Shown here: positions 11,950-23,759 of the stretch, in pieces
How the letters are laid out: the number at the start of each line of letters is the position of its first letter
How positions within the stretch are numbered: the first letter of the stretch is position 1
Assembly: GCF_029962835.1 (NCBI RefSeq)
Contig: NC_080584.1
Span: 76,040,862-76,104,861, forward strand
Direction of reading: 5' to 3'
Length of the DNA: 64,000 nt
DNA from: Magnolia sinica
Lineage: Eukaryota; Streptophyta; Magnoliopsida; Magnoliales; Magnoliaceae
Notes under the pieces: generated by a model
Databases searched by the model: none
Told to the model about the DNA's origin: nothing
What the model saw: the letters and a program-made list of their open reading frames with translations, nothing else
Translations under genes and position numbers: made by a program

Positions 11950-12340
11950 CATGGTCCAGGAAAGCTTTGACAGCTTCAGCTGGTTGTGGAAGTACCTCTT
12001 GCATTTTGAATTTGCAAACAACAGTTAAGGTAGATCCCAAATTAGAAAAGGTGACAGCAAAAGTGAGATACAGGCATTTGAATGAAATATATAGAATACA
12101 AGCTACCATATTGTGATATGCTACATTTTGAAAGGTACTGTTTGTAGGCAAGTACAATCCAATACAAAATACACATTAATATACTCATAATGTGTGCATC
12201 TTTTTTTTCTTTTTAATGGTACAGAAATCAGAAAACCCAAAGCCAATTTACCTTTGCCTGGTCCGAACAGAGAAACCAAACATGTCATTTGTCGCAAAGC
12301 TCTTCGTAGGATGATACTTGAAAAGAATCTATAATAACAA
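11950..12340 (-). other. Exon-like pieces of unknown origin in the CACTA element
   Basis: Two minus-strand pieces have good splice-like edges and amino-acid composition: one around 11947-11995 ([16 protein letters not shown]) and one around 12250-12300 (FATNDMFGFSVRTRQR, donor after AAAG|GTAAAT). Neither is long enough to name. They fit the pattern of captured gene pieces but could be chance. Confidence 0.3.
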
Positions 12341-12877
12341 AAAAAAAACATACATCATCCACATGTTTTATTAGCCAGGCATGCCTGCTCCACAAATGCA
12401 TCGACATATTTTCATGGCAACGGTTCACATACAAGATTAATGTAAAGAGGTCATATCTAGAGGTCGTATCCCCTTTGAGAAGGATGAGTATTTCATGTTG
12501 TGACGAACAAAAAAGAATGCAGGTTAAACAAATCAAGAGCCAAATACATATTATCTAATCCCCTTAAAATCTTGAATAGTACAAGTATCTGAAGCAGATG
12601 GTTTCACACCCAAACTCACAAGTATCTGATGCAGATGGATTTGTAGCCACAGTGGCATGTTTGGATGCTCAATTATATTGTATTGAGATAAATAAAGAGT
12701 GAATTTCCAAATTGGCATGGCACCATTCTAATTCATAGTAATGGTGGAAGCCCAAGTTGCAATTCCATGCAATTCGAGTTGTGTACCAAATAATTTTAAA
12801 GGTCATAGCAGCAGATATGGGGCCCAGTTCCACATTGTTCAGTTCCTTCTTTATCAGCTTGATTTATTACAATGCAG

Positions 12878-12948
<71 letters not shown>
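12878..12948. repeat. (TA)n microsatellite
   Basis: About 70 bp of uninterrupted TA. The two open frames across it encode only alternating Tyr-Ile. Confidence 0.95.
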
Positions 12949-12949
<1 letters not shown>

Positions 12950-13398
12950 CTAGCCATTTCTCAGACGAACATCATACATATTCTACTATGAAATGGTTGG
13001 TTTTTCTGAGCAAAAACAAGTATTGCCCTTTTATGCACAAAAAAATAAAATAAAAAAAATAATTAAAAAAAAACAAACAAACAAACAAACACAATACAAT
13101 CAAAGTAATAAAAAAGAGGGATGAAAAGGAAAAACAGAGACAATCATAGATCCAGAAAACATCAAGTACCCTGATTATATTTCCACGCCTGAGGAGCAGA
13201 ACAACCTAATTTTCAGGGTAGAATCGTGGGCCCTGGAATACGATCTAATCAGTGTGGTCCACTGGATGCAGAATCCGAACCTCTCATGCATGTGCCCACG
13301 TGCAGATGTGTAGGGCGCTGTGTGCGAATGGAGAATGCAAATTCAAATGAAAAAAAAAAAAACCCATTTTCTCATTCTAATCTTCCAAGATGCAGACC

Positions 13399-13400
<2 letters not shown>

Positions 13401-13480
<80 letters not shown>
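13401..13480. repeat. (CT)n(TA)n compound microsatellite
   Basis: About 40 bp of CT followed directly by about 40 bp of TA. A 30-40 bp unit containing CAAATCCCTAAAAATGGATT is repeated just downstream at 13590-13660. Confidence 0.95.
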
Positions 13481-13483
<3 letters not shown>

Positions 13484-13819
13484 GGTTTTAGCTAATACCT
13501 TTGAACTTGTGAATCAGATCAACACCATCAACAACCCTGATTCGAGAATCTGCAGATGTAATAAGCACTTCTAAATTAGGGATTCGACCATGCAAATCCC
13601 TAAAAATGGATTCGACAATGCAAATCCCTAAAAATGGATTCTACAACGCAAATCCCTAATTAGGGATTTGTATTTAACAAAACATATTCCTAATCAAGTA
13701 TTCTAAAATAGATCATACCTGAGAATCTGAGATTCACCAGCAGCAGAAGACCGAACTGCAGCAGAGTGCAGAAAACAGATCCAAAACCCTAGGAAACAAG
13801 AGAGTAGCAGATCTAGATA

Positions 13820-13885
13820 CTACGGAGAGATCCCAAAGCAGCCGTGAGAGAGAAAGAGGAGAGAGAGAAGGAGAGAGTCGTGGAG

Positions 13886-13975
<90 letters not shown>

Positions 13976-14075
13976 GGGTAGGAAATAGGAGATTCGTGGA
14001 GTTGCAGAGAGAGAGAGAGAGAGCGAGAGAGAGAAAGAGAGATGTGAGAGAATTTTTTTTTTAATATGGTACGAG

Positions 14076-14120
<45 letters not shown>
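13820..14120. repeat. Long purine (GA)n tracts
   Basis: Three GA blocks (13891-13973, 14006-14042, 14079-14119) are separated by related spacers; GATGTGAGAGA plus a T-run and AATATGGTACGA occurs twice. The plus strand is almost pure purine for about 250 bp. The minus-strand open frame is a Ser-Leu artefact. Confidence 0.9.
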
Positions 14121-14365
14121 TGAGAGAGTTTTTTTTTTTTAATATGGTACGATATCCGTCGTTGGGTCTTCGTTAGCGCCGATAAACGTGCAGCGCAAAT
14201 GCCGTTTATACCGCTTTTTGTTGTAGTGTTTCTTATGTTGGTAGAAGTAGGAAACTGCAAGTCTATCTCAGTCAAACAGATTCTATATGTATGTTATGCA
14301 TGTGCTGTGAGCCGCAAAGGCTTTCAAATGTGCATTCTGTTTTCTACTAATCAATACAAGTTCAG

Positions 14366-14478
14366 ACACAGGAAAGAAGAAGAGGCAGCAAGTAATCATT
14401 GCAGTAACAATCACTATTTCCATCCTTTTATTGGGCTCCGTTATGTGTTATTTATGTAGGCGAAATCTCACGCCTAAG
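14366..14478 (+). pseudogene. Receptor-kinase exon 2 (transmembrane segment)
   Basis: Just after the right end of the CACTA element. Acceptor TTCAG|AC, then TGKKKRQQVIIAVTITISIL and LLGSVMCYLCRR: a basic flank, a single membrane-spanning helix and a Cys-Arg cytosolic edge. Donor CCTAAG|GTAAAA. The phase (1 in, 0 out) fits exon 1 ending at 5326 and exon 3. Its distance from exon 1 (9 kb) is due to the CACTA insertion. Confidence 0.75.
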
Positions 14479-14565
14479 GTAAAAATTCTCTTACCCATGA
14501 ATTGGGCAATGGACATTTTGATTCATGAAGTGAAGTGGGCCTTTTGCTGACAACCAGGGAAGCAG

Positions 14566-14769
14566 GAGAGAAGCCAAGAAGTATTGTTTCATGAGTTACG
14601 AAATAATGGGCCAGATGACAAGGAATCAATCAATGCAAACAGGCTCAGAGAAGGCAGGAGGAAGGGTCTGGAGTTGCCGTTATTTAGTTTTGCAAGTGTA
14701 GTAGCTGCTACAGATAACTTCTCTCCAACAAATAAGCTTGGGCAGGGTGGTTTCGGCCCTGTTTATAAG
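14566..14769 (+). pseudogene. Receptor-kinase exon 3 (juxtamembrane and glycine loop)
   Basis: Acceptor AAGCAG|GAGAG, ending VYK|GTAACC. It encodes the juxtamembrane Arg/Lys-rich stretch ([19 protein letters not shown]), [20 protein letters not shown] with the ATP-binding glycine loop, and ends in phase 0. This matches the conserved exon plan of S-domain receptor kinases. Confidence 0.85.
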
Positions 14770-15544
14770 GTAACCATTAATTTCATTGATAACTAGTCTA
14801 ATTTATATAATAAGAAAAGAACTTGTTTCTCTGTATATGGATTTGAAAAAAAAAAAGGTTTTAATTATCAAGAAAATGCAACACATGATTTATGTCAGGC
14901 TCTTTTTTTTTTTTTTTTCCATCCAGTCTCGAAGGGAACTCACAACTGCAACTGGCACATGGTTATGTTACCATGTAGAGATCAGAAACCCCAACGAACC
15001 CAATTGGGAAACTACTACAGGCTGGGATCATGACCATGTGTTGGCGAATCTCAAGGAACAGAACTCTGTGCGGAAATTGAATAGCTCAGATGGCTGACTA
15101 TAAACTTGAAAATCATCTAAAGAGAGTGAGAAAGAAATTGAAATTCAATGACACCATATTTCACAAATACCATTTAAAATAGTATTCGTATTTCCTATTA
15201 AGTTTTTAACTCATACTCACTATGAAAATAGTTCCAAGAAAGAAGCAAAATCCTAATCAAGCTCCTGAACTACAACTGTCATTTGAAAGGATGAACAATG
15301 CACTTGACAGAAAATAATTCACCTCATCTGATTCCCTCTCCAAAAGGTAGTGTAGAGGTAACAAACCTTCTCTCTTACCATCAATAACGTAATTAGTTCT
15401 CAAATTTTCATGCCTGTCTCAACATATGATGTCTGTCACCAAAGTACTGCTTCAAAAAGATTATATTGATTGTGAAACACCAATATAGATAATAAGATGA
15501 CGATGTACGGCCAATGACAATTGCAGTGAAAAGGCTTTCCAGAA

Positions 15545-15755
15545 GGTAAGCTGCCCGAGGGACCAGAAATTGCAATGAAAAGGCTTTCCAGAAGTTCTGG
15601 ACAAGGTCTAGAAGAGTTCAAAAATGAGATTATACTTATTGCCAAAGTACAACATATGAATCTTGTTAGGATCTTGGGATGCTGCATCGAAGGAGAAGAA
15701 AAGATACTACTCTACGAATACATGCCCAACAAAAGTTTGGATTCTTTCCTCTTTG
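15545..15755 (+). pseudogene. Receptor-kinase exon 4 (catalytic Lys, helix C)
   Basis: Reads [40 protein letters not shown] and [18 protein letters not shown], ending FLFG|GTCCGT in phase 1. The catalytic Lys (AMKRL) and helix-C Glu are kept. No acceptor gives the required phase at the start. The 26-bp stretch ATTGCARTGAAAAGGCTTTC... is duplicated, once just before the exon (15519-15545) and once in it (15567-15595), so the original splice site seems to have been overwritten. A 670-bp gene-free stretch (14880-15540) precedes it. Confidence 0.75.
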
Positions 15756-16220
15756 GTCCGTTACTCTTAACACTTGCAACTTAACACAAAAAGCATCATT
15801 TCTCAAGTTGCTGTCTCTCATCCACTGTACATGTGCCATACATGGACTCTTCTCAAACCATCCAAACCTAAGCCCCATTCCGGATGGATCACGACTAAAA
15901 ATTCATACTGATAAGATGATCTTAATCATCAGATTCTGGTCAAGATATTCACACTGACCAGGAGCCAATTTCTTTTAACCGAAATCTATTAGTACGATTT
16001 TTGGGACATGGTGCATCCACAACTCACACTATGATTACGATGATCTGGCTTAACAAGCTTCTCTGCCACGTGTATAGTGGATGAGATAACGCTACTTAAA
16101 AAATGGACTATTTGTAAGTCTTCTCCTTCAATACATCATATCATTTATGTTGGTGGGATATTCACTACCGTGCACTAAAATATCTTCCTCTTTATGTATT
16201 TGAATCTAAAAATGATGCAG

Positions 16221-16454
16221 ATCCAACCAAGGGAAAGCTATTAGATTGGGGAAAACGCGTCCACATCATCAATGGAATTGCTCAAGGGCTTCTCTATCTT
16301 CACAAGTACTCCAGATTGAGAGTTATTCACAGAGATCTTAAAGTAACATTCTCTTGGATGGTGAGATGAACCCCAAGATATCAGATTTTGGCATGGTGAG
16401 AATTTTCGGGCGAAATGAATCAGAGGCAAATACAAATAGGGTTGTTGGAACTTA
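16221..16454 (+). pseudogene. Receptor-kinase exon 5 (catalytic loop, DFG), frameshifted
   Basis: Acceptor ATGCAG|ATCC, then [20 protein letters not shown] and RVIHRDLK. Directly after HRDLK about four bases are missing compared with the family (HRDLKASNILLD), so the frame shifts and stops within ten codons. In the other frame the exon continues with [20 protein letters not shown] and VVGT, ending at a correct donor TTA|GTAAGC. The missing bases fall in the catalytic loop and remove the metal-binding Asn context, making the kinase inactive. Confidence 0.85.
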
Positions 16455-16583
16455 GTAAGCAAATTCACTCACAAGTACAAATCTACACCTAACGACGAAA
16501 ACATCTGTATATATACCCATAATAAATATGCCCATCAGATTGTCTAACTTCAATTGAAATTTTGTTGAATGGTGAAATTCCAG

Positions 16584-16734
16584 TGGTTATATGTCTCCCG
16601 AGTATGCAATGGAGGGCCTTTTCTCAGAGAAATCTGACGTCTTTAGCTTCGGAGTCTTACTTCTAGAGATTGTCAGTGGCAAGAAGAACACTAGCTTTTA
16701 TCATTCCGATAGGTCTCTAAACCTTCTGGGATAT
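16584..16734 (+). pseudogene. Receptor-kinase exon 6 (activation segment to C-lobe)
   Basis: Acceptor TTCCAG|TGG joins exon 5 to give [20 protein letters not shown], then [16 protein letters not shown] and NLLGY|GTGAGT. It contains the APE-equivalent SPE and the conserved DVFSFGV. No lesion is visible within the exon. Confidence 0.85.
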
Positions 16735-16848
16735 GTGAGTAACCAGAACAAATCTACCATCTTGGTTTCATGTTTCAAAACACCTTGTTTTTTTTTCCTT
16801 TTGGAATCCGACAATGACTTACATCCATGGAAAATGTAATTGTTTCAG

Positions 16849-17157
16849 GCATGGGAATTGTGGAAGGATGGTAGGGTCTCTGAGTTGATGGACCCGATGT
16901 TAGGTGATCCAACATCTACCTGCTGCGACATTTTGAGATTCATCCAAATGGGACTCTTATGTGTGCAGGAAAGTGCGAAGGATAGACCCATGTCCGACAT
17001 TGTTTCTATGCTTAGTAATGAAATGGCAACATTGGCTAATCCGAAACGACCAGCATTCTTTCTAGGAAGAAGGGGTCTTGAGGAGAATTCATCTAAAAAC
17101 CAAACAGAGAATTGTTCCAATAATGATTTAACTATTTCTGAGATAGAAGCTAGATAG
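16849..17157 (+). pseudogene. Receptor-kinase exon 7 (C-lobe end and tail)
   Basis: Acceptor GTTTCAG|GCATGG, then AWELWKDGRVSELMDPMLGD, RFIQMGLLCVQESAKDRPMS and the tail ending LTISEIEAR with TAG at 17155. These are the typical last kinase subdomain (CVQxxAxDRP) and the (T/S)xSEIEAR-type C-terminus of S-domain kinases. No lesion is visible within the exon. Confidence 0.85.
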
Positions 17158-17667
17158 ACATTCCCACTTCAGAACAGAGTATGCCTCTTTTTTCCAATCA
17201 ATGGATGTTTTAGTTGGTTGGAGTTCAAATAATTCTTACCATTTTATGTCAGTCAGATTAAATGATTATGTTGTATCGTCCCATATGAGACAATGTGTAG
17301 TATGGGTCAGATTGTGGGACTTATTCTCTCAACTACCATAAATAAGCTATTGTTTCTTCGAATTATAGAGTTGAATGTGAGTAATTAAAAAATTTCTATT
17401 CATTGTTCTGAATTCATCAGCAAACATTGATGGGAATCATCATCCCTTTCGAGCAAGTTTCTTATAGTGGCCCATATAGCATATGGTATCAGACACATTC
17501 TGGCTCCTGGTACACCACTTAAACCTTGATCCTGACACTCCTAACTGTACTTCTTCCATTGCCAGCTGACGAAACCCAGCAATGCTGAAACCAATCTTTT
17601 AAGAAGTAAGAAGATGCGAGTGTGTGAATCCCTCACAATACTGACGAAAATGGGGTTGACCTAGAAC
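17158..17667. other. 3' flank of receptor-kinase pseudogene, no gene
   Basis: AT-rich sequence without coding signal, leading to the target-site copy TCAAG at 17668. Possible 3' UTR of the former gene; no clear polyadenylation signal was fixed. Confidence 0.4.
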
Positions 17668-17672
17668 TCAAG

Positions 17673-19550
17673 TGTTGAGGGTCAAATATTGCATATTAGA
17701 CCCCGATTATTACTTGACCTTATGAACATGATACTATTTAACGGCATATTTTAATCATGTTTTTTGTTGCAAGGTGAATTTAGAAGCTTGGACTTAAAAG
17801 AGTGCTAAAAGCCTAGATTTAATACTCATAAATTACCAAGGTAAGGAACAGACTTCAAGGGACCAAGATCGAAGAATTTACACGCCAGAGATCCAAGAAG
17901 ATCACGCTACTCACGTTAAATGGGCCTAAAAACCGTCTGGAATGCAAGATCATAGGGTTCCCACCATCGGTTCGACTCAAAACTTCATATTTGGCCTACG
18001 AACCATAAATTAACCGTACACATCAAATTTCAGCCATTGGATCCTCATGAAAGTGGCCAAACGGATAGATTAGCTCCTAAAATCCTGATTTGAGGCCCGC
18101 CTGGTATCTGGATATGCTTCAAATTCGATATCAACCCTTCAAAGTAGGCAAAAAAAATGAATGGATGGAGCGGATTTATCAAAAACATCACTACGGACCC
18201 CACATGTGCATTGCACATGCACAGTGTGTACAAACACTTGTTGTGCGCCACAACCACTAGAGTCAGTTAGGGTTACACTGACCGACAGTTTCCAAAAAAA
18301 TCTCAGCATCTTTACGCTGTCTGTCCGTTTTTCACTAGTGGGGCCCACCATCATGCATCTCAATGATCTGGACTGTCCATTCGATCCAGAGGGGGGGCTT
18401 GACCCTCGCCTAGGTGGCCTTTTGGCCCCATACACAAATACACACGTGGATCGCCAGAAAATGTAGGATGGACGACGAGTTGATTTTATACAATGGACTG
18501 CACCAAAACTCAACCAAAACCACTCTTTTTCAACTGAAATTTCATCAAGAATCCAATGAATGAGGTGGATTTCGTCGAAAACACTACCATGCATGTACTA
18601 CGTAAGGAAGTCGGTTCTGCAAGTTTATGGCCGACCTAAGGACCTCCTTCTGTTTCCATAAAAGGGAGAGAGAAAGAGAGCTTAAACATCCAAGCTTGGA
18701 TGTGTGGGGTAGCCGTGGAGGCAAATCTGGAAGCCAATTTTCACAAGTTCCTTTCTTCTTTTATTTTTTTCTTTGTTTATTTCTTTCCATTTCTGAGATT
18801 TTAGCATGTTTATGATAGGTTAAACCTCTTAGCTAGGGCTAAGAGGTGAAGCTTGTAGCGTGATTGGAATGCTTACTTGGTTTTGATTCATGTTTTGTTA
18901 AACTCTTTTGGGTTCTAGTTTAATTATAAAGGTATACTTCTAGTTTTTAATGGTTTGTTATGACTTAAATTACAACAGATCTGCGATAGTTTTAAGTATG
19001 TTCTTTCCATTATTGAGATTGTGAAATTAGTAAGACCGATTGTTTACCATCGTCCCATGGGCATGGTAGGGTGACGGAATCCTTCCTAACTTTCACAATT
19101 CTCTTATGATTGGCTGTGAGATTGGTAAATTGTTATTGTTTGTCATAGTTTCATGGGCATAGTTAGGTGACGGGATCACTTCCAAATCTTCACCACTCTT
19201 ATCTATTGATGATTAGATCAATGAGAAGTTCAGAGATTTGACAAATCTCTTTTTACCAATTGGATAGGATAGGACTTTAAATCCAGTTGTATTCTTGAAT
19301 CAAGTGTAGATCTCCCTGATCTCTACAAGTAGATCCTTGACACCCTAGTTTCCCTCCTTTGAATTTTACAACTTTTATTTAATCAAAATTCACAATTATT
19401 CCCTTAATTCTTCCTGATTTAGATCACATTTTCGCCTAGTTCTAGTTCTAGTTACTTTTAGATTATGTACAAGGTTCAGTCCCTGTAGTTTCGACCTCGG
19501 TCTTACGAAGATTATTACTGCATCACAACCCTATACTTGGGGTGTGAACA
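17673..19550 (+). mobile_element. Solo LTR of an Athila-like Gypsy family, with 5-bp TSD
   Basis: It starts TGTTGAGGGTCAAATATTGC and ends CTTGGGGTGTGAACA, so the ends are TG...CA. The five bases before (17668-17672) and after (19551-19555) are both TCAAG, a perfect target-site duplication. No internal region is present, as expected after recombination between two LTRs. The opening 60 bp and long stretches within match, in reverse, the 3' LTR at 26998-28961. A TATA-like CCATAAAAGG lies near 18655 with a GA-rich stretch after it. Length is 1878 bp. Confidence 0.9.
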
Positions 19551-19599
19551 TCAAGAAGCCCAAAGCACAGATAACAGTTTGGATAAGGATTGACGTAGG

Positions 19600-20960
19600 G
19601 ATGAACGTGATGAGGTCAATCATCGTCTTCCCCAAGGATAACTACTCCAAATCCACGGAGTTTCTCTGGACTCCTCACAGAGACTTCTAAAATCTATGAG
19701 GAAAAAACAAAATAAATAGAAATAAATTCCATAAAATTCGTAATTTGATTGATGAATAATAAAAACGAATTTACAACTCTTTAAATATGGATACCAAGCC
19801 TTGGAAGAAATTTCATAATTTAACTATAAGTAAAACTACCTAAAATTCGTAACTTACTATAAATAGTAAATTTACTATTTTTGGTAAGGGTCCTATGTGG
19901 CCTAACCATGTTATTCTTCTAATTTTTATAAGCACTTTTCATGTTGGACACAACTCCTAAAGCCTAGCGGATGAAGAGTTATAATCAAACCAAAACTTAC
20001 TAAAAATAGTAAAAACAGAAATAAACATGAAATTTGACCATCGATCTGTTGGAATTTTGCAAATTTAGCGTGGGCAACCCAACTATTGGCTAAAGTAGCT
20101 CGTCCTACCCCAAAATCATATATGATATGTCAAGTAACTCATTCCATTTTGCGAGATATGCCTGTTTTAAGGTTTTGACGGTCTTGATGACTCCCACCTT
20201 CTATTGGGCCTTCTCTGGTCCATCTTGAACATGAAAGTCGACCTGATCTACATCAGGGATGCCCCCCCTTGAAGGTTCCCTGATGTTCTTTGAGGCCTTC
20301 TTGTTTTCTATTTGTTATGTGACGCAATGATGAACGTGATGAGGTCGATCACCGTCTTCCTCAAGGAAAACTACTTCGAATCCACGGAGCTTCTCTGGAC
20401 TCCTCACAGAGACTTCTCGAATCCATGAAGAAAGATAGAAAATAGAAATAATTCTAAAAATAAATTTTTTGATAATTGATAGATGAAATAAACGATTCTA
20501 CAACCGTTTAAATAGGGATACCAACCCTTGTAAGAAGTTTCAGAATTAAATTGCAACTAAAACTCCATAAAATTCATAACTTACTATTTATAGTAAGTGT
20601 CCTATGTGGCTTAACCACATTATTATCCTAAATTTTCTACATGTTTTTTATATTGGACACAACTCCTAAAGTGCCAACAGATGAAAAGTTATGATCAAAC
20701 CAAAACTTGCTAAAAATAGTAAACATGGAAGTAAACATGGAATTCTACCGTCGATCTGATGAAATCTTGCAAATTCGGCGTGGGCAACTCGGCAAGGTTG
20801 GCTAAAGTAGCTCGTCCTACCTCAAAATCATATATGGTATGTCGAGTAACTCATTCCGGTTTGTAAGATATGCATGTTTTAAGGTTCTAATAGTATTGAT
20901 GACTTTTACCTTGATCTGGCCTTCTCTGGTCCATCTTGGTCATGAAAGTGTCTGCAACTC
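19600..20960. repeat. 729-bp direct tandem duplication
   Basis: The first unit starts GATGAACGTGATGAGGTCAA at 19600, the second GATGAACGTGATGAGGTCGA at 20329. They stay similar (CCACGGAG(T/C)TTCTCTGGACTC, GCGTGGGCAACxC, GGCCTTCTCTGGTCCATCTT) for about 640 bp, with unit-specific ends. Copies differ at many sites, so the duplication is not recent. I see no coding frame. Confidence 0.75.
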
Positions 20961-21144
20961 GCTCTATATCATCATGTCATCCAATTTACTAATAAGATGA
21001 CACCACCTGAATGAATTAACACCCCCCAAAGAAAAGTATTGCAAAAACTCAGGTGGGCCTTAGCACTTGCTTGCCTGGGAAAACTCAGGTGGGTCATGTC
21101 ATCCAATCCACAAGGACATGGATTTGCTGGAACTGTTTTAGACT
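20961..21144. other. No gene
   Basis: Short spacer with an AACTCAGGTGGG(C/T)C repeat; nothing else seen. Confidence 0.3.
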
Positions 21145-21440
21145 AGAAGCTAGGGGGCCCACCATTATGCTTGTGAGAAATCTACTATGTTCATCTTTTT
21201 TTCTTCAAATCATGTTAGGACATGGACTAAAAAATGAAGCAGATTCAAAACACAAGTGGTCTGCATGCTATGAAACGGTGAGAATCGAGCATCTAGGCAT
21301 GAAACATTCTTGGGGCCATTGATGTTTTGGATCAGGCTAATATTTTGTGTTTTCAGTTTATCGCAGTAGGAATTACCATATGAATGGTATGGATGGAATA
21401 TAAACATCATGGTGGGCCTCGAGGAAGTTTTGACAGCTAT
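21145..21440. repeat. Palindromic GGGCCCACC dispersed element
   Basis: Left arm GGGGGCCCACCATTATGCTT; right arm, reversed, GAGGCCCACCATGATGTTTA. The interior has the family's AAAAAATGAAGCAGATTCAA and ATGGTATGGATGGAATATAA stretches. It looks like a non-autonomous terminal-inverted-repeat element. No coding capacity. Confidence 0.55.
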
Positions 21441-23204
21441 CATGCAACCCATGGTGATCAGAACTAGTCATCTGTTGATTGATGTCTTAAATCTGTGAAT
21501 CAACAGGTCTTCGATGCCATCGAGCAGACTAAATACCATCAAAGTCCTATTCGATGTCATCGTAAAAATCGGAAATTTATTATGTTTGTTGCTGGACACT
21601 TTAGGTTTTATGCAGAAGAATACCATGGAAAGAGGTTTGATGCTATCAAAGGTTATTAGATGACATTGATGCTCAAGTGGACCATATGGAGATGACTCTT
21701 GCATTTAATGCTTTGTGCATTTATTGTGACCCAAGCTCACAATTTTGTGGTCTGCTCCGGCATTGGATCTGCTTCAGTTTTCGGCTCACTCTTTAAAGTG
21801 ATCTGAAATTTTTGATGGACGCCCTGGATAAACATATACGTCAAGGAGGACCCCACAGGAGCTATGGTTGGACCGCTTATTGTCCCGGGGTCGGACTCAA
21901 TCTGCTTCCAACTTGCGCTGGCAGAAGAAAAGTCTAAGAATCAAATGACCGGATATTCTAACTGGCGCGTTTTTATCTTCTGGGTCAGGTATGATAGAGC
22001 CCCCCAGATATAAGCTCTGCATTTATTCCTATAATGTCTTTTGCGGCAACCTCTTCCAAGTAATTTCTCTGAAAGGAATCATGTACACACTTTTTTTTTT
22101 TTTTTTTTAGTGGTTCTCATCAAATATGATTTTTAACCCATTTACTCAGAATAATATTTATTGGATGATCCTGACCGCTTATATACAACTAGTTGGTAAT
22201 TTAAAATGTAAATTTCTTTTACATTTGCAGCCCACTTGATCATTGGAAGGATTAGGGAAAACTATCTTCAGAGATAATGATTTGATCAATTTTTAAGGTG
22301 GGCTTAGTTGACACCAGGCCCAAACATTATTTTAAGCTTGGGATTAAGACTGCTGTGCTGGTCCCATAGATTATAGCTGGCAGTTACAGCTAGGACAGAT
22401 CTGGTACGGTGATTAGATTAGTGGACGTGCAGTGACGTAGATGGAGAAGATATGAATGATTGTGCAAGACAATGAACTGAAAATCATTGAATCTAATCCA
22501 TCGACATATAACATCAGTGAATAGAAGATGTGATCAGTCAGCTTATGCCATTTAAAATTTCTACTTCTTGAAAGATGAAAGAGAAAAAAAATTAATTTTG
22601 ATACTTTGATAGTCTGACGGATATGCACCCACTTATAAATTAAAATTGCATGTGGCATCCATATAATTATATCAAAGCATCGGGTACCCACTTATATGTA
22701 GGGTTGTCAATGGGCCAGGCTGATTGGTTGAGCTTTTGGGCCGGCCTGCCTCAATCAGCCTCGTTAGGCTTGAGCTTCTATCTAGTGGGCCCCACCATAC
22801 TAATGGCTCTGACACCATTTGATAAATTGGGAGTTCATTTGCCTCCTGACATCACTTAGTGGGGCCCACAAGCTGAGTGTTCGGAATCATCCAAGCCACT
22901 TATTTAGTTTCCATTACGGAAAGAGTTACATTAGTAACAAAACAAGGCCCTGTCCTACATGTAGAATCAGCAATCCTCTCCTCATTCCAATTTCATTATC
23001 AAAGTTGGGCGGATGTGAGAAATTATTTGAAAGAAGTTGCAAAAAAGATAATATAAAAATCAATCTTCTTTGTGGACACCATGATGCGTGACCTGGTAGA
23101 GGAAAGTGCATAGTTAGAATCTAGTAATATGATTGTTAGACTTTTGTCCATTCGGAGAAGGCCATTTTAGGTGCACCCCGGCCTTACCCAAGACAGTGCA
23201 GCCA
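21441..23204. other. Gene-free intergenic DNA
   Basis: No supported gene. A partial GGGCCCACC-family piece lies at about 22780-22880 (AGTGGGCCCCACCATACTAA, then TTAGTGGGGCCCACAAG). A T-run lies at 22090-22110. The open frames are short and have no recognisable domain. Confidence 0.4.
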
Positions 23205-23655
23205 TTATTGTGTGGCCCACCATGTTGTATGTATTCTATATCCATGCCGTCCATACATTTTATTTGGCCATTTTAGTGGATGATCTAAAAAATGAAGCGA
23301 ATGAAATCTCAGGTGGACGATACCATAGGAAACAATGCTTATAATTGAACACTCCACCATTAAAAACCTCCTAAGACCGAGATATTTTCCATAATGCTTA
23401 TTTGCCATCCAACATGTTAATAAAGTCACACACCTGGATGAAGGTAAAAACAGATATTACCAGGGTTCATAGCTTTTGTGGCCACAACAATTTTTTAATA
23501 GTCAATCATCATTGTTTCCCATGGTATGACCCACCCGAGATTTTAATCTGCTTCATTTCTGGATCATTATATAAAATGATCCGAAAAAATGGATGTACAG
23601 TATGTAGATATAATAAATACATCAACGTCAGCGTAATGGCACCACCGTTTTGGTT
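23205..23655. repeat. Long imperfect palindrome of the GGCCCACC family
   Basis: The left half (GTGTGGCCCACCATGTTGTA ... AAAAAATGAAGCGAATGAAA ... TACCATAGGAAACAATG) and the reversed right half (GGTGGTGCCATTACGCTGAC ... GAAATGAAGCAGATTAAAAT ... TACCATGGGAAACAATG) align along most of about 200 bp each, around a centre near 23430. The whole element is a long inverted repeat, so a transcript would fold into a hairpin. Confidence 0.7.
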
Positions 23656-23759
23656 GAGGACCAGGCGGTACCTAACCTATGTAGCATTGTCATATTTTTA
23701 AAGCCTTGTTGACGCCACTGTCTGGAAGGGAAGCTGAATGCGTGGCATGCTACGCACCA

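Noticed and set aside
12741-13574. Open frames with Tyr-Ile and Ser-Leu runs
   Set aside because: Products of (TA)n and (CT)n microsatellites.
13820-14275. 151-residue Ser/Leu-rich minus-strand frame
   Set aside because: Translation of (GA)n tracts.
18139-18594. 151-residue minus-strand frame in the solo LTR
   Set aside because: Lies wholly inside a non-coding LTR and holds no known motif.
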